In this document: positions 35,312 through 48,394 of the stretch, in pieces | Position numbering within the stretch: position 1 is the stretch's first letter | Layout: each line of letters begins with the position of its first letter | Assembly: GCA_021234155.1 (NCBI GenBank) | Contig: JAJEKV010000028.1 | Coordinates: 3,246,567-3,310,566, forward strand | Direction: 5' to 3' | Length of the DNA: 64,000 nt | Source of the DNA: Isoetes taiwanensis | Taxonomy: Eukaryota > Streptophyta > Lycopodiopsida > Isoetales > Isoetaceae | Notes under the pieces: model-generated | Seen by the model: only the letters and a program-made list of their open reading frames with translations | The model's database searches: none | What the model was told of the DNA's origin: nothing | Position numbers and translations under genes: made by a program

Positions 35312-36728
35312 GAGATAGATGGGGCAGGAGCTGCTTGGATAGGCTATGATGGAAGCATTAAATAAAAAGGCAATTCTTACATGGCAAAGGCGAGTTTGAG
35401 GCATGAATATCTAGCATGATTAAGGCGGGGCATTGGATATAACCTTATAAGGCTAAGAAGGATGGATCTGATTTGTGTTTGAATGTAGTGTTCAAGAACA
35501 AGCACGCGATTTTATTTAATCCAACATGTGATACCATTCCATACGCCATGATGCTTTGTTGTGAATCTGTGGTGCAGGTGCCATATATAATTATTTTCTT
35601 GCTTTTATCAAAGGTGTTGTTGCAATGTAAAGAAATTTCATGCTTGAAGGCAAATGCTCTTACTTTACAGCGAGATCGTGTAGCTCTTGCTCCATAATGT
35701 AGCCATACATCTTGTTGTCGGTTGTTACTTTGCGGAAAATTAACTCATCAAGTGTGAAGTCAATGTTTGTTGTTTGTTCTTAGCCGAAGAGAAAAAAATT
35801 TTAACCTATAACAAAAACCATTACATTAAATTAAATTAAACCATTCTGGGTACCTTTAAATTAAATCCCCCTTGAAACCCCTTTGGTTTGGGTGCATATT
35901 CACACGGGGGAGACTCCTTTGAGAAAACATTGGATAGGCATATTCACCCCTTATTCCTTAATCTACAACGGTATACAAAGTTCCTCGTTTGTGGGGTATG
36001 GAAGTATGGAATTTGCTATACCTTGTATAACAAAATTTGCAAAAATACTATAAGATTTGAGGTAATATACTATATGGTGTTGATTTTTATGCGTGCAAAA
36101 CATAATTATAGGGGCTCTCGCCCCCGTCATCCAACTGTGAATATGCACCCAAACCAAAAGGGGTTTGAAGGGGATTTAATTTAAAGGTACCGTAATGGTT
36201 TAATGTAATGGTTTAATTTAATTTAATGTAATGGTTTTGTTATAGGTTAAAAAATTTCCCCTAAGAACAAACAACAAACAACGCGACTTCACACTTGATG
36301 AGTTAATTTTCTCGCAGCAGTACAACCGACAACAAGACGTATGGCTACATTATGGAGCAAGAGCGGCCGTGATTCGTCAAAGTAAGAGCATTTCAGCTTC
36401 AAGCATGAAATTTCTTTACATTGCAACAACACCTTTGATAAAGCAAGAAAATAATTATATATGGCACCGCACCATAGATTCACAACAAAAGCATCATGGC
36501 GGCATGGAATGGTATCACATGTTGATTAAATAAAATCGCTTGTTCTTGAACACTACATTCAAACACAAATCAGTATCCATCCTTCTTAGCCTTATAAGGT
36601 TATATCCAATGCCCCGCCTTAATCATGCTAGATATTCATGCCTCAAACCGCTTTGCCATGTAAGAATCGCCTATTTAATGCTTTCGCATCATAGCTCATC
36701 CATCAGCTCCCTCCTCCCCATCTATCTC
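35312..36728. repeat. Large fold-back element with about 590-base arms
   Basis: The left arm (35312-35904) is the near-perfect reverse complement of the right arm (36137-36728). Examples are GGCATGAATATCTAGCATGA at about 35400 against TCATGCTAGATATTCATGCC at about 36625, and TTGGTTTGGGTGCATATTCAC against GTGAATATGCACCCAAACCAA at the loop. The loop is about 232 bases. No transposase is present. It could be a non-autonomous element with long terminal inverted repeats (Foldback or MULE-like) or an inverted duplication of a single sequence. Its RNA would be a long hairpin suited to small-RNA production. Confidence 0.9.
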
Positions 36729-39710
36729 GATATAAATTTACCCGGTCCCTCGCCTTTGAAATAAGGTAACATAGCATGATGATTTACATTCGTTCTCGCT
36801 CAGCTTCCGCGAGAATACGTGGATATCGCAATCCTCTCGCTAAATGCTTGGTTAAAGAGCACCATGTTTGAAATTCCCCGACACAAAAAGGAAACCAAGC
36901 CAATCCGCAATGGTGTGAACGAAGATAAAGCGCAATAAGAAATTCATATGCTTGGGCGAGGGACATGATCGACCCCCCATAATCCAAGTGCATGGAGTAC
37001 CGGCTCATCTCTAAAAACTTCGGTGTCGGTTTGAACTTGTTTTTGCCTCTGCCTCTTTAATGACCTTTGTGGGTACTGACTTCAAGAATTACATAGATAG
37101 TCTGTAAAACCCACGCATGGGGGCAAGAACGATTTCCACAAAATGTTTAATGGGAAAATGTATTCAAAAAGGAGAATTACTTGTAATGATTTGCATCGCT
37201 AAGCTTTCCTCCCCGGACAAGTAGATCTCATTTTCTATCTCTTCGCGACGTTTTCATACTCTCCTTCTCTCGTGACTTGTTCTTGCATATGGATTACGCT
37301 TACAAGGGCATCCCTTCTTTGCCTTCTGTTAAAGCTTTTCTTCTTTTGTGTCTCGGCTTCCTTCTCTACAACCTTTTTGTCGCTCCATTGCTATAAGGGC
37401 CTTCATTCCTGAGAACATTTAGGAAAAGCAACCAAATATGCCAAAGATCTCCGGGTTTGATGTGATTGCTTCACCTTTCTGGTCTACATATGGACATAAA
37501 GAATATCTGGAAATATATCCAGGAGGACATAATACCCATGGCTTTTCTTGCAAGATGCATATCCTTGCTCAAACGGTCATGAAATATGGATGCCAATTGC
37601 TCGGAAGCATGTGCCTTCCCCTAGAAGAGCCGCATTGAGACCCAATGGCTATCAATGTTTGAAAGTAATATCTTGAATCACCCGCAAGATAAGGGTAAGC
37701 AATGAAAAACCATATTCACATGAACTCTCAAGACCAAGTGTTTGATCCTACCGCATTTGTAAGGCCGTGATAAAGTTCCCGATCATAATCTAGTGAACCG
37801 TTGCTAATTCACATTGATGGTATGCGAAATGGAGGACTTAATCGAACCCCGCAATCGCACAAAAACATCCTGCACAAACCCCGATAAGCCCACAAATTTG
37901 CTTCATGATTACGCACCAAAACCTAGTCAAGAAATCCGTGAAGGAGCCAAGCGCATCAAATCCATCCGCGCTCCCTTGCCCTTGTCTTACGGCTCCACGA
38001 ACCATTCGTTGAAAAACTTCGTTCTTGCTAACCATTCTCGAAACCCTAGGGTTTGAATGCCGCGATGGTTGCATGTATGTAAGCCCTTCGAAAGAAATGC
38101 TTTGGCCCGGCCGAGGAATGCCATGGAAAATTTGAATAGTATGGCACAAACTATGCTTTGAAGCAAAACATCCGGGCATCATCCTTCTCACGCACTAAAG
38201 CACTAATTCAACTTCCCTTTGCAAATCTGTTTCCACTCGATCCCAAACAAGAACATTAATTTTTTGCAAGAATGCACGAAATGCTATCATCATTATCCAC
38301 GAGGCTTGCATGTCCGACCTCTAAAATAAAAAGAGGGCTTTGTTGTAGGCCCTTGATGTTGGACCATTGGGAAAAAAACTAAATGAATCGACTAAGAAAT
38401 GGTGCACTCTAGATATGCGCATTAGTACATCCATTCAATACGTGAAATCTTAGGAAAACCTTTGTGAAAAGTGTACAAAAAACACAAAGAAACCCCCAAG
38501 TTATTATGCTACATATTCCACCTTACATAGAGAGTTCTAGTTGTGCAAGCACTAAGGGTGCTTTAGAAACAAGAGACCACCCTCTAGGACTCGAACCAAA
38601 ATATGTCTCGTCGATGCAAAACGGCGGTTACAGTGGGGGAGGGGGTGGGGGGGCAACTCTCAAGGTAAAAAACACATTTGCCAGTTAAACTTCTCCATCA
38701 AACTTTCATAACAGTTCTCAATTGTGATTGTTTATCTCGACGCATATGACAATTTGGATTTAGCTCAATGATCAGTTGTGTCTATGTTGAACATATACTA
38801 GAAAGATGCACATTGTCTGTGTAAGAGCAGATTTTCCTGTGCTAAGAGCAACTTTTCTTGTTACTGTGTATGATTTCGTCTAGAGCCGTTGGTTATCGTA
38901 GTGATATTAATGCCGCTAAGAACTTGTATCAACAACGAATCAGCTATCGAACCTTCCATATTTTGGTCTTAAGTGGACTAATATACAACTGGATGATGGC
39001 TTCAATCTTTTTCTTCACGTGATCCTTATCTAGTAGATATAACTATAGTCCTTAACTATAAAGACACGATGTTGTAATCCATGATGCAATCTTTTTGCTA
39101 GATGTATTTGACAAAAAGCTGTTCCTTTTTGCAAAACTTTAAGAGTTGGAAGTCTTGGGGAGGTCTATACGACAAAATGGTCTTATGAAAATGATTGGTT
39201 TTAGCCCGAACCAGATATTTTTTGTGAAATTACTTCATGTTCATCTCTGCAACTATAGGTCCTACACTCTTGAAACAGTGATATGAGTTTTATCCTTATA
39301 TCAGTGATAAAAGGTTGACTTTGGTAGGTAAATGGTGCCTAAGCACGGATAATGCTGTGAGATACCATTCTCTGGCTCTATAATAATGTTTTCCATTGTT
39401 ATTGTAAGTGCTTCCACCAAATCAGGTATTTTTTAAGCTTTCCATTTGATGATGTTACTTTAGACCTCTGGCCATGATTAGACACAGACAATTATATGTG
39501 AAATGAAATCTAGTGAACATCAAGATCATGATTCATGATGCAGCAAGATGTTCTAAAGCTATGCATACATGGCTTTCTTTGGAAAACTTAAGACTCATAA
39601 AATATAATAATTTAAGCCAAATGTATCTACAAAGAGATGGGAGTAAAGGGATATCTTGCCTGTGGATCCTCTTCTTATGGTGGATTTTCAGGCTCCATGG
39701 TTCATTACTT
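36729..39710. other. Intergenic stretch without a recognisable gene
   Basis: Short ORFs of up to 117 codons occur (for example 37838-38191, minus), but none has a pattern I recognise. A G-rich run at about 38634-38653 could form a G-quadruplex. Confidence 0.5.
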
Positions 39711-39904
39711 TTTTAGCTCGTAGGGCCCAAGAACCCATTGCTGTATCGCAGTATTGAGCTTCCTTGACCTCCTCCTTTGTATGTATCTTTGCTACAAACA
39801 CTCTCAGTTTTAGCTCTCGTAAGGCCAAAGAACCCATTTCTATATCGCAGTATTGAGCTTCCTTTACCTCCTCCTTTGTATGTATCTTTGCTACAAAAAC
39901 TCTC
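39711..39904 (-). repeat. 96-base tandem duplication kept in frame
   Basis: Two adjacent copies each encode, on the minus strand, R-V-F-V-A-K-I-H-T-K-E-E-V-K-E-A-Q-Y-C-D followed by a short tail. Because the unit is a multiple of three, the frame runs through both (39688-39981). It lies 90 bases downstream of the PPR gene's stop, on the same strand. It could be part of a decayed neighbouring gene or of the 3' UTR. Confidence 0.7.
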
Positions 39905-40072
39905 CTCGATTTTTCCCTGTAAATGCTTCTGATACAGATGATGCATTTACTTACCAGCAATGGATCCAGTCCCCGAAGCACAGCGGCATTCGAATAGTGA
40001 AATAGCCACTCGCTTTCTAATGCAATCTTTTAACCATAAGCATGAACAAGCTCTGGCAAGACCTCAAGGCTG

Positions 40073-42061
40073 TCATCGACCTGCATATTGTTTCAGCAAA
40101 TCCACTTCATAACCTACATTAAGACTGCGATCATGAGCATATAAATTTGACATAAGAACATATGCAGCAGAAGAAGAGGGTTCTAAATGAACCAGCTTAT
40201 CAAAGCAGCTTCTTCCCAGCTCCATGTTGCCATATGTCCTGCAAGCACTTAGAAGTGTTGTCCATAAATAAACGTTTGGTTCTGCAGTAGCCTGTACTAA
40301 GCATTCTACTTCCTCAAGGCGTCCTGCACGACCTAAAAGATCCATTATGCATGTTAAATGGTATATGTCAGGTAGCAAACCATGGTACTCCATCAACGTC
40401 TTGAAATACCAGCTGCCTTCATTCACGAGTCCCACTCGGCTGCATACAGTAAAAATACCTGTGAAAGCTATATTATCCGGTTTGATTTTATTATGTAGCA
40501 TATCCTCAAAGTACTGGAAAGCTGAACTAGCATCACCGCGTTGAGCATAACCAGCAACCATTGCACCCCATGCAACCACATCTTGATTATGCAGAACACC
40601 AAATATTCTTTGTGCCTCCTCCATGTTTCCACACTTGGCATACATATCAACTAGTGTATTTCCCACAACAAGATCAGTGTGAAGCCCACGGTCAATTATC
40701 TGCTCATGAATGCACCTTGCTTGTTCTATGACACCTATGCTTGCACATGCTTTCAAAATGCTCAAAAATGTGACTCTGCTAGGCTTTATAGAACTCTGCT
40801 GCATGCTATTAAAGCATTTAAGTGCACTAAAACCTTCATCATGCTGGGCATATCCGCTAATTATTGCACTCCAAGTCACAACATTCCAATTAGCCATTCT
40901 ATCAGAGATTCTCTGTGCTTCATTCAAACTTCCACATTTTGCATACATATCTATAAGGGTATTTCCAATGGCAATGTCAATATCAAATCCATACGCAATG
41001 ATAAACTGATGGATACATCTTCCCTGCTCAATGATGGACAGCATGCTGCATGCTTTCAGGACACCCAGAAAAGTAACCTTATCAGGTTTTATTTTCTCAT
41101 ATTGCATGTTCTCAAAACATTCTAAAGCAAGGTGGCCTTCCCCTCCTTGAGCATAACCTGTAATCATTGCATTCCATGCCACTACATCTAAATTTTGCAA
41201 TTTATTGAACATTCTATATGCCTCCTCTATGTTCCCACACTTAGCATAGGTATCAATAATAGTACTCCCTACCAAAATATGCAAGGGAAATCGCCTTCCA
41301 ATTATCTGCTCATGAATACGCCTAACTAATTGTATGCTGTTAATAATGCTACATGCTTTCAAGATGCTCAAAAATGTTACTTCATCAGGTTCTACCCCTT
41401 CACGCAGCATATCTGCAAAATATTCTAGGGCAAGAAGAGCCTCGCCCAGTTGGGCACACCCTGAGATCATTGTGCTCCAGGCCACAACATCTCGATCAGG
41501 CAACTGTTCAAAGGCTCTTCTTGCCTCTTCTAAATTACCACATTTGATATACATGTCCATAAGGGAGCTTCCTACCATGCGATCAGAAAAGACTCCAAAT
41601 TCAATTATTTTTTGATGTGTAAACCTTCCCTGCTGAATGGCCTCTATGAGGCCGCATGCTCTTAAGGTGCTCAAGAACGTGAACTTATCTGGTTTTCTGC
41701 ATTGGACTTGTAATTTTTCATCCAAATCAAGGGCCATCTCCTCTTTTCCCAGATAAGCATGGGCAGAAATAATGGCATTCCATGTATACTGACTTTGCTT
41801 GGAGGACTTATTGAACGCTATGTTTGCTTCAACTATGCTTCCACACAATGTAAACAAACGAATAAGGTGATCAGCTAATACTGAAACCGAATCAAGCCCA
41901 TTATGAATTATTATGGACTGCACTCTTCTTCCATGTTCAAATTCTTTGCATGTAGTGCATTCACGAAGAAAAAAGTATGCGAGATCTCTAGATACACGGA
42001 TGCCCCGGTGTTGATTAATCTCTGCATTCTTAAGCGCTTCATCCATCCATTTTCGCTTCAT
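40073..42061 (-). CDS. Pentatricopeptide repeat protein, PLS type ending in an E motif
   Basis: A single intact 662-codon frame. PPR proteins bind organellar RNA and guide editing, splicing or stability. About five P-L-S cycles are visible, each with a block such as DVVAWNAMITGYAQGGEG, VTFLGVLKACSML and GNTLIDMYAKCGSLNEAQ. The C-terminus has the E-motif signature (PNVYLWTTLLSACRTYGNME, then LEPSSSAAYVLMSNLYA). It stops soon after, so the E+ and DYW cytidine deaminase domains are absent. The frame is open upstream of the chosen ATG back to a TGA about 45 bases before it, and the ATG at 42061 is the first Met. No clear transit peptide is seen, so an upstream exon or a different start is possible. 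No intron interrupts it. Confidence 0.92.
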   Translation of the reverse strand: MKRKWMDEALKNAEINQHRGIRVSRDLAYFFLRECTTCKEFEHGRRVQSIIIHNGLDSVSVLADHLIRLFTLCGSIVEANIAFNKSSKQSQYTWNAIISAHAYLGKEEMALDLDEKLQVQCRKPDKFTFLSTLRACGLIEAIQQGRFTHQKIIEFGVFSDRMVGSSLMDMYIKCGNLEEARRAFEQLPDRDVVAWSTMISGCAQLGEALLALEYFADMLREGVEPDEVTFLSILKACSIINSIQLVRRIHEQIIGRRFPLHILVGSTIIDTYAKCGNIEEAYRMFNKLQNLDVVAWNAMITGYAQGGEGHLALECFENMQYEKIKPDKVTFLGVLKACSMLSIIEQGRCIHQFIIAYGFDIDIAIGNTLIDMYAKCGSLNEAQRISDRMANWNVVTWSAIISGYAQHDEGFSALKCFNSMQQSSIKPSRVTFLSILKACASIGVIEQARCIHEQIIDRGLHTDLVVGNTLVDMYAKCGNMEEAQRIFGVLHNQDVVAWGAMVAGYAQRGDASSAFQYFEDMLHNKIKPDNIAFTGIFTVCSRVGLVNEGSWYFKTLMEYHGLLPDIYHLTCIMDLLGRAGRLEEVECLVQATAEPNVYLWTTLLSACRTYGNMELGRSCFDKLVHLEPSSSAAYVLMSNLYAHDRSLNVGYEVDLLKQYAGR

Positions 42062-42227
42062 TAGGTCTTGGAAATGCCTTCCCGTGCTAAGACGGAAGTG
42101 CAGTCAAACATAAATACATATCCACACCTACTTAGATGAATGCTGGAGTTTTAATGTATTATATGGCATCTAGTTGGAGAACGCAGCTAGTTTGCGCTCG
42201 AGCCTACTTCTGTGGACAAACAAATCC

Positions 42228-42449
42228 TCAATATGTCCAGACACCGATACAAACATAATCAGCTTCAGGATTTCCATACTTCTCCATGATTTTTGCTTTT
42301 CCAAATGCATTGCAAGCTCCATAGGGTTTCAACTTACAGTAATTTTCATTAGCTCCTCCAAGATTCCACTTCCATTCTCGTGGAGGACCATCATCATCAG
42401 CCATTCTCACATTCTTCGTTGCTTCACCAATAAGAGCAGAAACATCCAT
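42228..42449 (-). CDS. Small ORF or exon of unknown identity
   Basis: A 73-codon frame with DDDGPPREWKWNLGGANENY and CKLKPYGACNAFGKAKIMEK looks more protein-like than most short frames here: it has spaced Cys residues, Trp and Gly and no homopolymer bias. I know no family with this pattern. It lies 170 bases upstream of the PPR start on the same strand, so it could be an exon of another gene or a piece of a decayed one. Confidence 0.3.
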   Translation of the reverse strand: MDVSALIGEATKNVRMADDDGPPREWKWNLGGANENYCKLKPYGACNAFGKAKIMEKYGNPEADYVCIGVWTY

Positions 42450-45400
42450 AAAGGATGTGAGCTGTGGACTCCGCTCAATGATCCTGCCTAGTATTCTATA
42501 ACATACTTTTAACTTAGCTTATTGGTCATATATAACAGCTCATATTCATTTTGTTTATATAAACCATTTTGCCTGTTTATCTTGGTCCAAACATCTCAGC
42601 TTTTCAGCGAAGACAAAGCTTTGGCAGGCCGTCTTGAAGGAGATAGTCTCAACTCTGGCCGGCGGTTGGAGCTCTAGCCTTGCAATATGGACCTCATGGG
42701 AAATAGTCTCAAATCGCTGCTTTAATCTTAAATCGCTGCTTGAATCGCGCTTAAATCGATAAATGGACCTCATCTTCCTCATGAAAACATGGGTGCATCC
42801 AGCGATAGACACAGATTTTCTTTGTTGCTTGCTGCTAAAGCAGTCTCGGACCCTGCAAAATTGTTAGGCAAAAATAAATGGGCTCGCCCTCGGGCTCGCC
42901 CATTTATTTGCCGTAATAAACTCTAAAGGGGTTTTAACCCCTTCATAACATATTGTTAACTCTATTGGTCATATATGCATGGTCCCATTTTATATAAGGT
43001 TTTGCCGATGGAAACTCGCCCCACTCAACCTCGGATGTGGATATGGACCTAGATCCCTCATGTCGATCTACATGATGACATAGATAGTCTCAACTCGGTT
43101 CTTTGCAAGATCTTCCTCATGAAAACAAATGCAACATTGCTCTCTTTAAAATTGTAGCAAAGAATCCTTTATGGCGTCAGCTTCCCTTCTTTGTGGATGG
43201 ACATGTCTCCTACATGATGACATATAGCAATCCAAATGCAACATTGCTCTCTTAATTTAAGCATGCTAATTAAAGCTCTCTTCTTTGTGGACATGTCTCC
43301 AATTCTGGCAATCCAACTCCTCATTCAAAATTAAAACAGATTTAGGTATGATTTTAGAGCTAGAGGTTCTTAAGGTTAGCGGATCCTTTTCCAGGGTTTG
43401 CCTTCTAAATGGTTGTTTTTCTAGCTTGATGCAGTTGGATATTTCTAATAATTAAGCTGAAGGGCAAATCTCCCAAATCCTTTCTTAAGATAATGGCACT
43501 TAAAGAGGTAGATTTATTTCAATTCTTAAAAACTTGGACTTTGTTGATCTGTCTGGAACTGGAGTAACAAACGCAAAATTGGTTCCATTAGGGAAACAAA
43601 TTTTCATTTATACAACCAGCTCTATGCATGTCTTTCAATGAATAGTCTTGCAGTTTACAGAGATCTAAAGCTTTTTCAGTATTGCTTGAAAGGAGCATGT
43701 TTGCACGATGTATCTATCATGGCAGGGATGTCATTTCTATTTGCCAAAATCCTTGATCTCTTTCACAAATGTTCATCTACATGTTCGCAAGTCTTCTGAT
43801 ACTCACGTTTTTATAAAAAGATCAATCATGAAAAATATAGCTCCTGCATGTAAACCTGTGTCATTTTGACATGAAGTTATAGCTTTTGTACATTCAAATA
43901 GCAATGGACTTGAGCTCTCATTTTTACTATATTAACGGAATTGAAGTGTATTGCATGTTGTGTCTACCCTCTTTTTAACATAATATAGGATGCTGCAGAT
44001 GAGGTTTTTCTCCATCATTTCATAGTTCAAGGGTGATATCATTACATTTTGCCTTGGATCCATATAAGCTTATACCATCTTCCTGTTGTTTTTTAGCAAC
44101 TCCAATATTTTCCTTTTACCCTTACAACTAATATGAATATGACGGGAAACTCAAATTGACTTTTGAGTTTAGTGCATTCCAACTTCCAATGGTCCACGTT
44201 AAAGCTTACTTAAGGAACCTATAACTCTTGGTGTCATCAATTGTCAACTTTGGATTTTGAAGTTTACGAGAAAGATGCTCACTATAATTTTATGGATTTT
44301 GAAGTTTGTTAGAAAGATGCTCACTAGCATTTTATTTTTTACCATAACCGTTATATCCGATAGGTTTGTTCATGTCAGTATCACTAGTCTTGACAGACCT
44401 CTACTGGATTTAAGCATGCAATCTCCAGCAGTTCGTATTAGTAAGGGGTTTAACGACATTCTAACCTTAAAATCAAGATTTCTCACACTTATTTGCCTTA
44501 TTATTCTGCGTGCGCATGCATCTATTTTGTAGGGAAAAGGTGTTTTATGTGAGAGCCGCATTTCATATACGAAGTCTGCCCATGCGTTCTGACTGAAGAA
44601 TCTACTGGAGCTGATCTCATATTTGAGCAAGGGGACACATTACTGTAATGCATTGATATTTTTGTCAGGTTGTAGATTTGGATTTTATAAGATCTAATTT
44701 AATGAAGCAAAATGTCTTTTTAGATATGTTGTAAATTTGTCGATTGTTTATAGGGCAAAATATCGAGGGAGGAAATTGCACGGATTTTCTTGGTAGCCTT
44801 AGATTCGCTTCTTGCTTGTGACATCAGTTTTTGAGGTTCATAACAAAAATCTTTCATTACTAACGCTCCAAAAATATTCTTTTACATTGATGCAAGTCAA
44901 CCCATTTAGCAAAATAGGTAAGGACCTCGGTAGACAGTGGTGTACCAGTGTGATAATTGATGGGTTGACATGACAACCATATGATGAAATTAACATGTAG
45001 GAACATTCTATAAACACTAAAAAATTCACTAATACGAACACATGCTTTAACGTAGAAGACATGTACTCTGTGTCCCGATACATGGTTGATGCATGTTGTG
45101 GTCATGCCAATCTCGTCAGACTCTGCGGATGGTAAAACTCCAACCATATATTTTTGAACCGAGTTTATAGTTTCTTCCTTATTTTATTGACCATAAAAGA
45201 TGAGCTCTACTCATTCCTATAGTTAAAGCCCTTGCTTATTATACTATAGCATGTAGTAGAGCTGAATTTGGTATGCGCAAAGTGGCATTGAGCACACATA
45301 CCACTATTTCCTTATTGGATAATTGATGTCCATAGTGGATGCCAATGTTGGTAAATACATGTTAAGACACAACTAAAATGAGAAATAGGAGGATGTAAAC

Positions 45401-46799
45401 TATTTTCCTCTCCTTGCTATGTCATATATATACATCTAAACTACTCTTACAAAAGTCGTTCGTAAAGTAGCATGTGGTGGCAAGCATGACCCACCAAAAG
45501 TTCTTCGCGTCTTCAAAGTTGGAGCAATCCAATATTTAGCATCTAAGATTTTCAACAACACGAGCAAGTTAATTAATTGAGAACTTAACATTCCATTGAG
45601 ACAACAACATTAACAATTTAAATTGGATTGGATCTTATTGAAAACTATTAAGGGTTAACATTCCATTGGGACAACAACACTAACAATTTAAATTGAATTG
45701 GATCTTATATGTACACTTTCGTATTTCTTTCGGACATGCCATCCCATCCCGTAGCCATCGCTTGGCCATCCGGCCATCCATGCGCCCGCGATGGCCATCC
45801 AGTGGGTCATCGATGACCCCATCCCGTGGTTTATGCGGACATTCCGGGTCGTTAATCATTAATGCAGGTACCTGGGTTCTGACCAAAGTACTCTGGTCTG
45901 ACTGTTGTACCTTCGCATTTAAGTCCCTGCCCAGCCCCGTTCCCGCCCCAAAAAGCCATGTTCCTTGTTCATCCCGTCGGGACTTAAATTTAAATATCAA
46001 TATAATGGTTTATTTGAATTTCAAAACTAATCCAATGGTCTATCGGCGATTATTTCTTATCAAAAACCCTAGTAGTTTATCTGGATGCCAACAAGGGGTT
46101 TTCTGGACAAACATGTTCAGGATTTTTTGAACTCTTGCATTAAACCATTGAATACAAAGCCGAAATTGTTGACCATTAATCTGAATCTACTTCAATCAAT
46201 GTGCACATGCCCTTTGCCTTAATGCTCACAACAGTGAAACCTGGGACTAAAGTTGGTTGTGTCCATATAAGATGATCAAGGTTCTCGTATACATATGGTG
46301 AGAACTCCTCTAAGAGCTTAGTAATCAAGCCCTTTTGGTCGGAACGCCTAGAAAGATAAATTCCCTCAAAACAGCTGCGCAAGTAGTTGCCCTCCCATAA
46401 GTCCTTAGCTAACAACCTCTTCAATGCCTTGACCTGAATCATGCACCTCTTCAAGTCAGCTAGCATGGATCCTTGGGTTGGCCTATTAGCATCCTGATTC
46501 AGAGGCCTGGTGATACATTTGAATCCCCCTTCTCCACGGTCTCTACATGGACCTTGCAGCTGGAATCATACATGACAAACATGATTCTGAAGGAAGAAAG
46601 CTATTTTCCTCAAAGAACTCTGACTGTTCAAGTGGAATAGAACATCATCTAGAGTGTGCATATTGCACTGACATAAGTCCAGACTAGACTGACATAAGTC
46701 CTTCTATTGGCGAGTCTTCACCATCTTCTCCTAACTCCAAGCTCATTCTCAATATCTATAGTTTCATAGTGAAAGTACCGTCGGAACTAACCCTTCCTT
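42450..46799. other. Intergenic stretch without a recognisable gene
   Basis: AT-rich, with ORFs below 150 codons and no recognisable product. A direct repeat of about 53 bases occurs at 45587-45640 and 45656-45709 (ACATTCCATTG(A/G)GACAACAACA...GGATCTTAT). Confidence 0.5.
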
Positions 46800-48394
46800 A
46801 CAAATAAGGGGGAAGTGAGTAAAAAAAAGCGTAACATGAACCATGGAAGCAAATAGAGTACAAACAGGAGTGCAGGAGTTCATAAGGATAATCAGGACCA
46901 TTGGAAAAAGAACGAATATCAGGTAGAGAGTAAAGGCGCTCGCGGAACTGTACAGGGTTAATGAAGCAATCTAAGACAACTAGAATTAAAGGAAATGAAA
47001 AAAATAGACAAATGAGTAAGGGCAATGGAACCTTGAGATCGAAGAAATAAAGGGTTCCATTGATGATAAGGACCTGAAGCTACGACTCTTCAAAAAACAA
47101 GGTAGAAAGCATCCATGGAACTAAAGAGACCACCAACCATGGAACATGCATAGCAAAAAAAAAAGCAAATTGGATAAAGGCAATAGAATTCTTGCCAGAA
47201 ATAGGACAAGAGGAACAAATTCGACAATTGAAATACATGAACAAAATGCAACTAAAAGACAAGAATTCCATGATAAAATAGCACATAAGGGTCAACTTGG
47301 ATGAACAAAATTGGCGAAAACAAGAACTATCAAAGCAAGTGGGGCATAAGTAAGACTACAAGAACCATAGGAAAAAACAGGACAAATGGAACAAGCACGA
47401 CACAAGGGCAAACACTAAAAAGGCATACAAACTATGAGGCAATGGAACAATAAAGGACGACCAGAACTAAAGGACGTGATGGGCGACCCGAAGAGAAGAC
47501 AACGGATGAGGTAGTGGAATAATAAACAAGATACAAAATTGATGGGAAAAGAGACAAACTGATAAAGCATGCCAACCTTGGGGATCAACCAGATCCAAGG
47601 TCTAAGTAGGATGAAGGGGATCAGAGATAACATAGTAAATGAGACTAAAGAAGCAGAGGGATGAGCAAAGAGATTGCGATGAAAGGGGTAAGTAACATGA
47701 ACCACAGGGCCCAAATAGCGTGAAAGCAAGATTAAAAATGACCAATAGAGGTTAACAAAAAAGGTCGGAAGAGGAGCAATGGACCATGACATGAGTAAGG
47801 TCAAAATGAAATAATAGGGCCGAACACGAGCTAACGAGACTAAAAGATCAAAACATAACAAATGGACAAGAATAACAGACTATCAAACTAACAGAAAGGA
47901 AATGTGAAGAAGGTAGAAGGTAAGCGATAGCCATAAGGATTTTAAAAACTTTTCAAAAGCAAGATGGAATATATCGAAAGAACTAAAGATACCAACTACC
48001 TATGGAACAAGAGGAGCAACATGCGACAAATCAGAGTAAAGGCAATACTAAAGGCACGAAGACATAGGGCAAAAGGGTGGATGAACACTTAAAGGTGGCA
48101 TACACAAGGACTACAGAAATGAGTGGAGCACAAGTAAGACTGCAAGGATCCACAAGAAGAAACGTGACAATTGGAACTAGTACTACGAATAGAATAGAAC
48201 AATAGAGCAACCACTCCACTGAAGATACTCGCAATATAAGGGACAAAAGATGACTAAACCTAAAGTACGTACTGGGTGACACAGAGAGAAGAAAACAAAT
48301 AAGGCAGTGGAAAGAAATGAGATAAAAAGGGATTGAAGGCACATGGATTTTAGGGTAGCTGTAACAATGACAAGAACCAACCATATAAGAGACA
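46800..48394. other. Purine-rich non-coding block
   Basis: The plus strand is dominated by A and G with phrases such as GGACAA, GGAACAA and AAGGCAA. The minus-strand ORFs are Leu/Phe/Ser-rich shadows of this bias. No gene is supported. The style recurs at 52840-54640, so the two may belong to one repeat family. Confidence 0.5.

Noticed and set aside
37838-38191. 117-codon minus-strand ORF
   Set aside because: No protein-like pattern, no supporting splice sites and no neighbours.
46176-46466. 96-codon minus-strand ORF with LKRCMIQVKALKRLLAKDLW
   Set aside because: It looks somewhat protein-like, but I recognise no family and see no flanking exon. Not enough support to call a gene.
47415-48384. 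Leu/Phe/Ser-rich minus-strand ORFs of up to 148 codons
   Set aside because: They are shadows of the A/G-rich plus strand. Composition alone explains the hydrophobic, membrane-like look.
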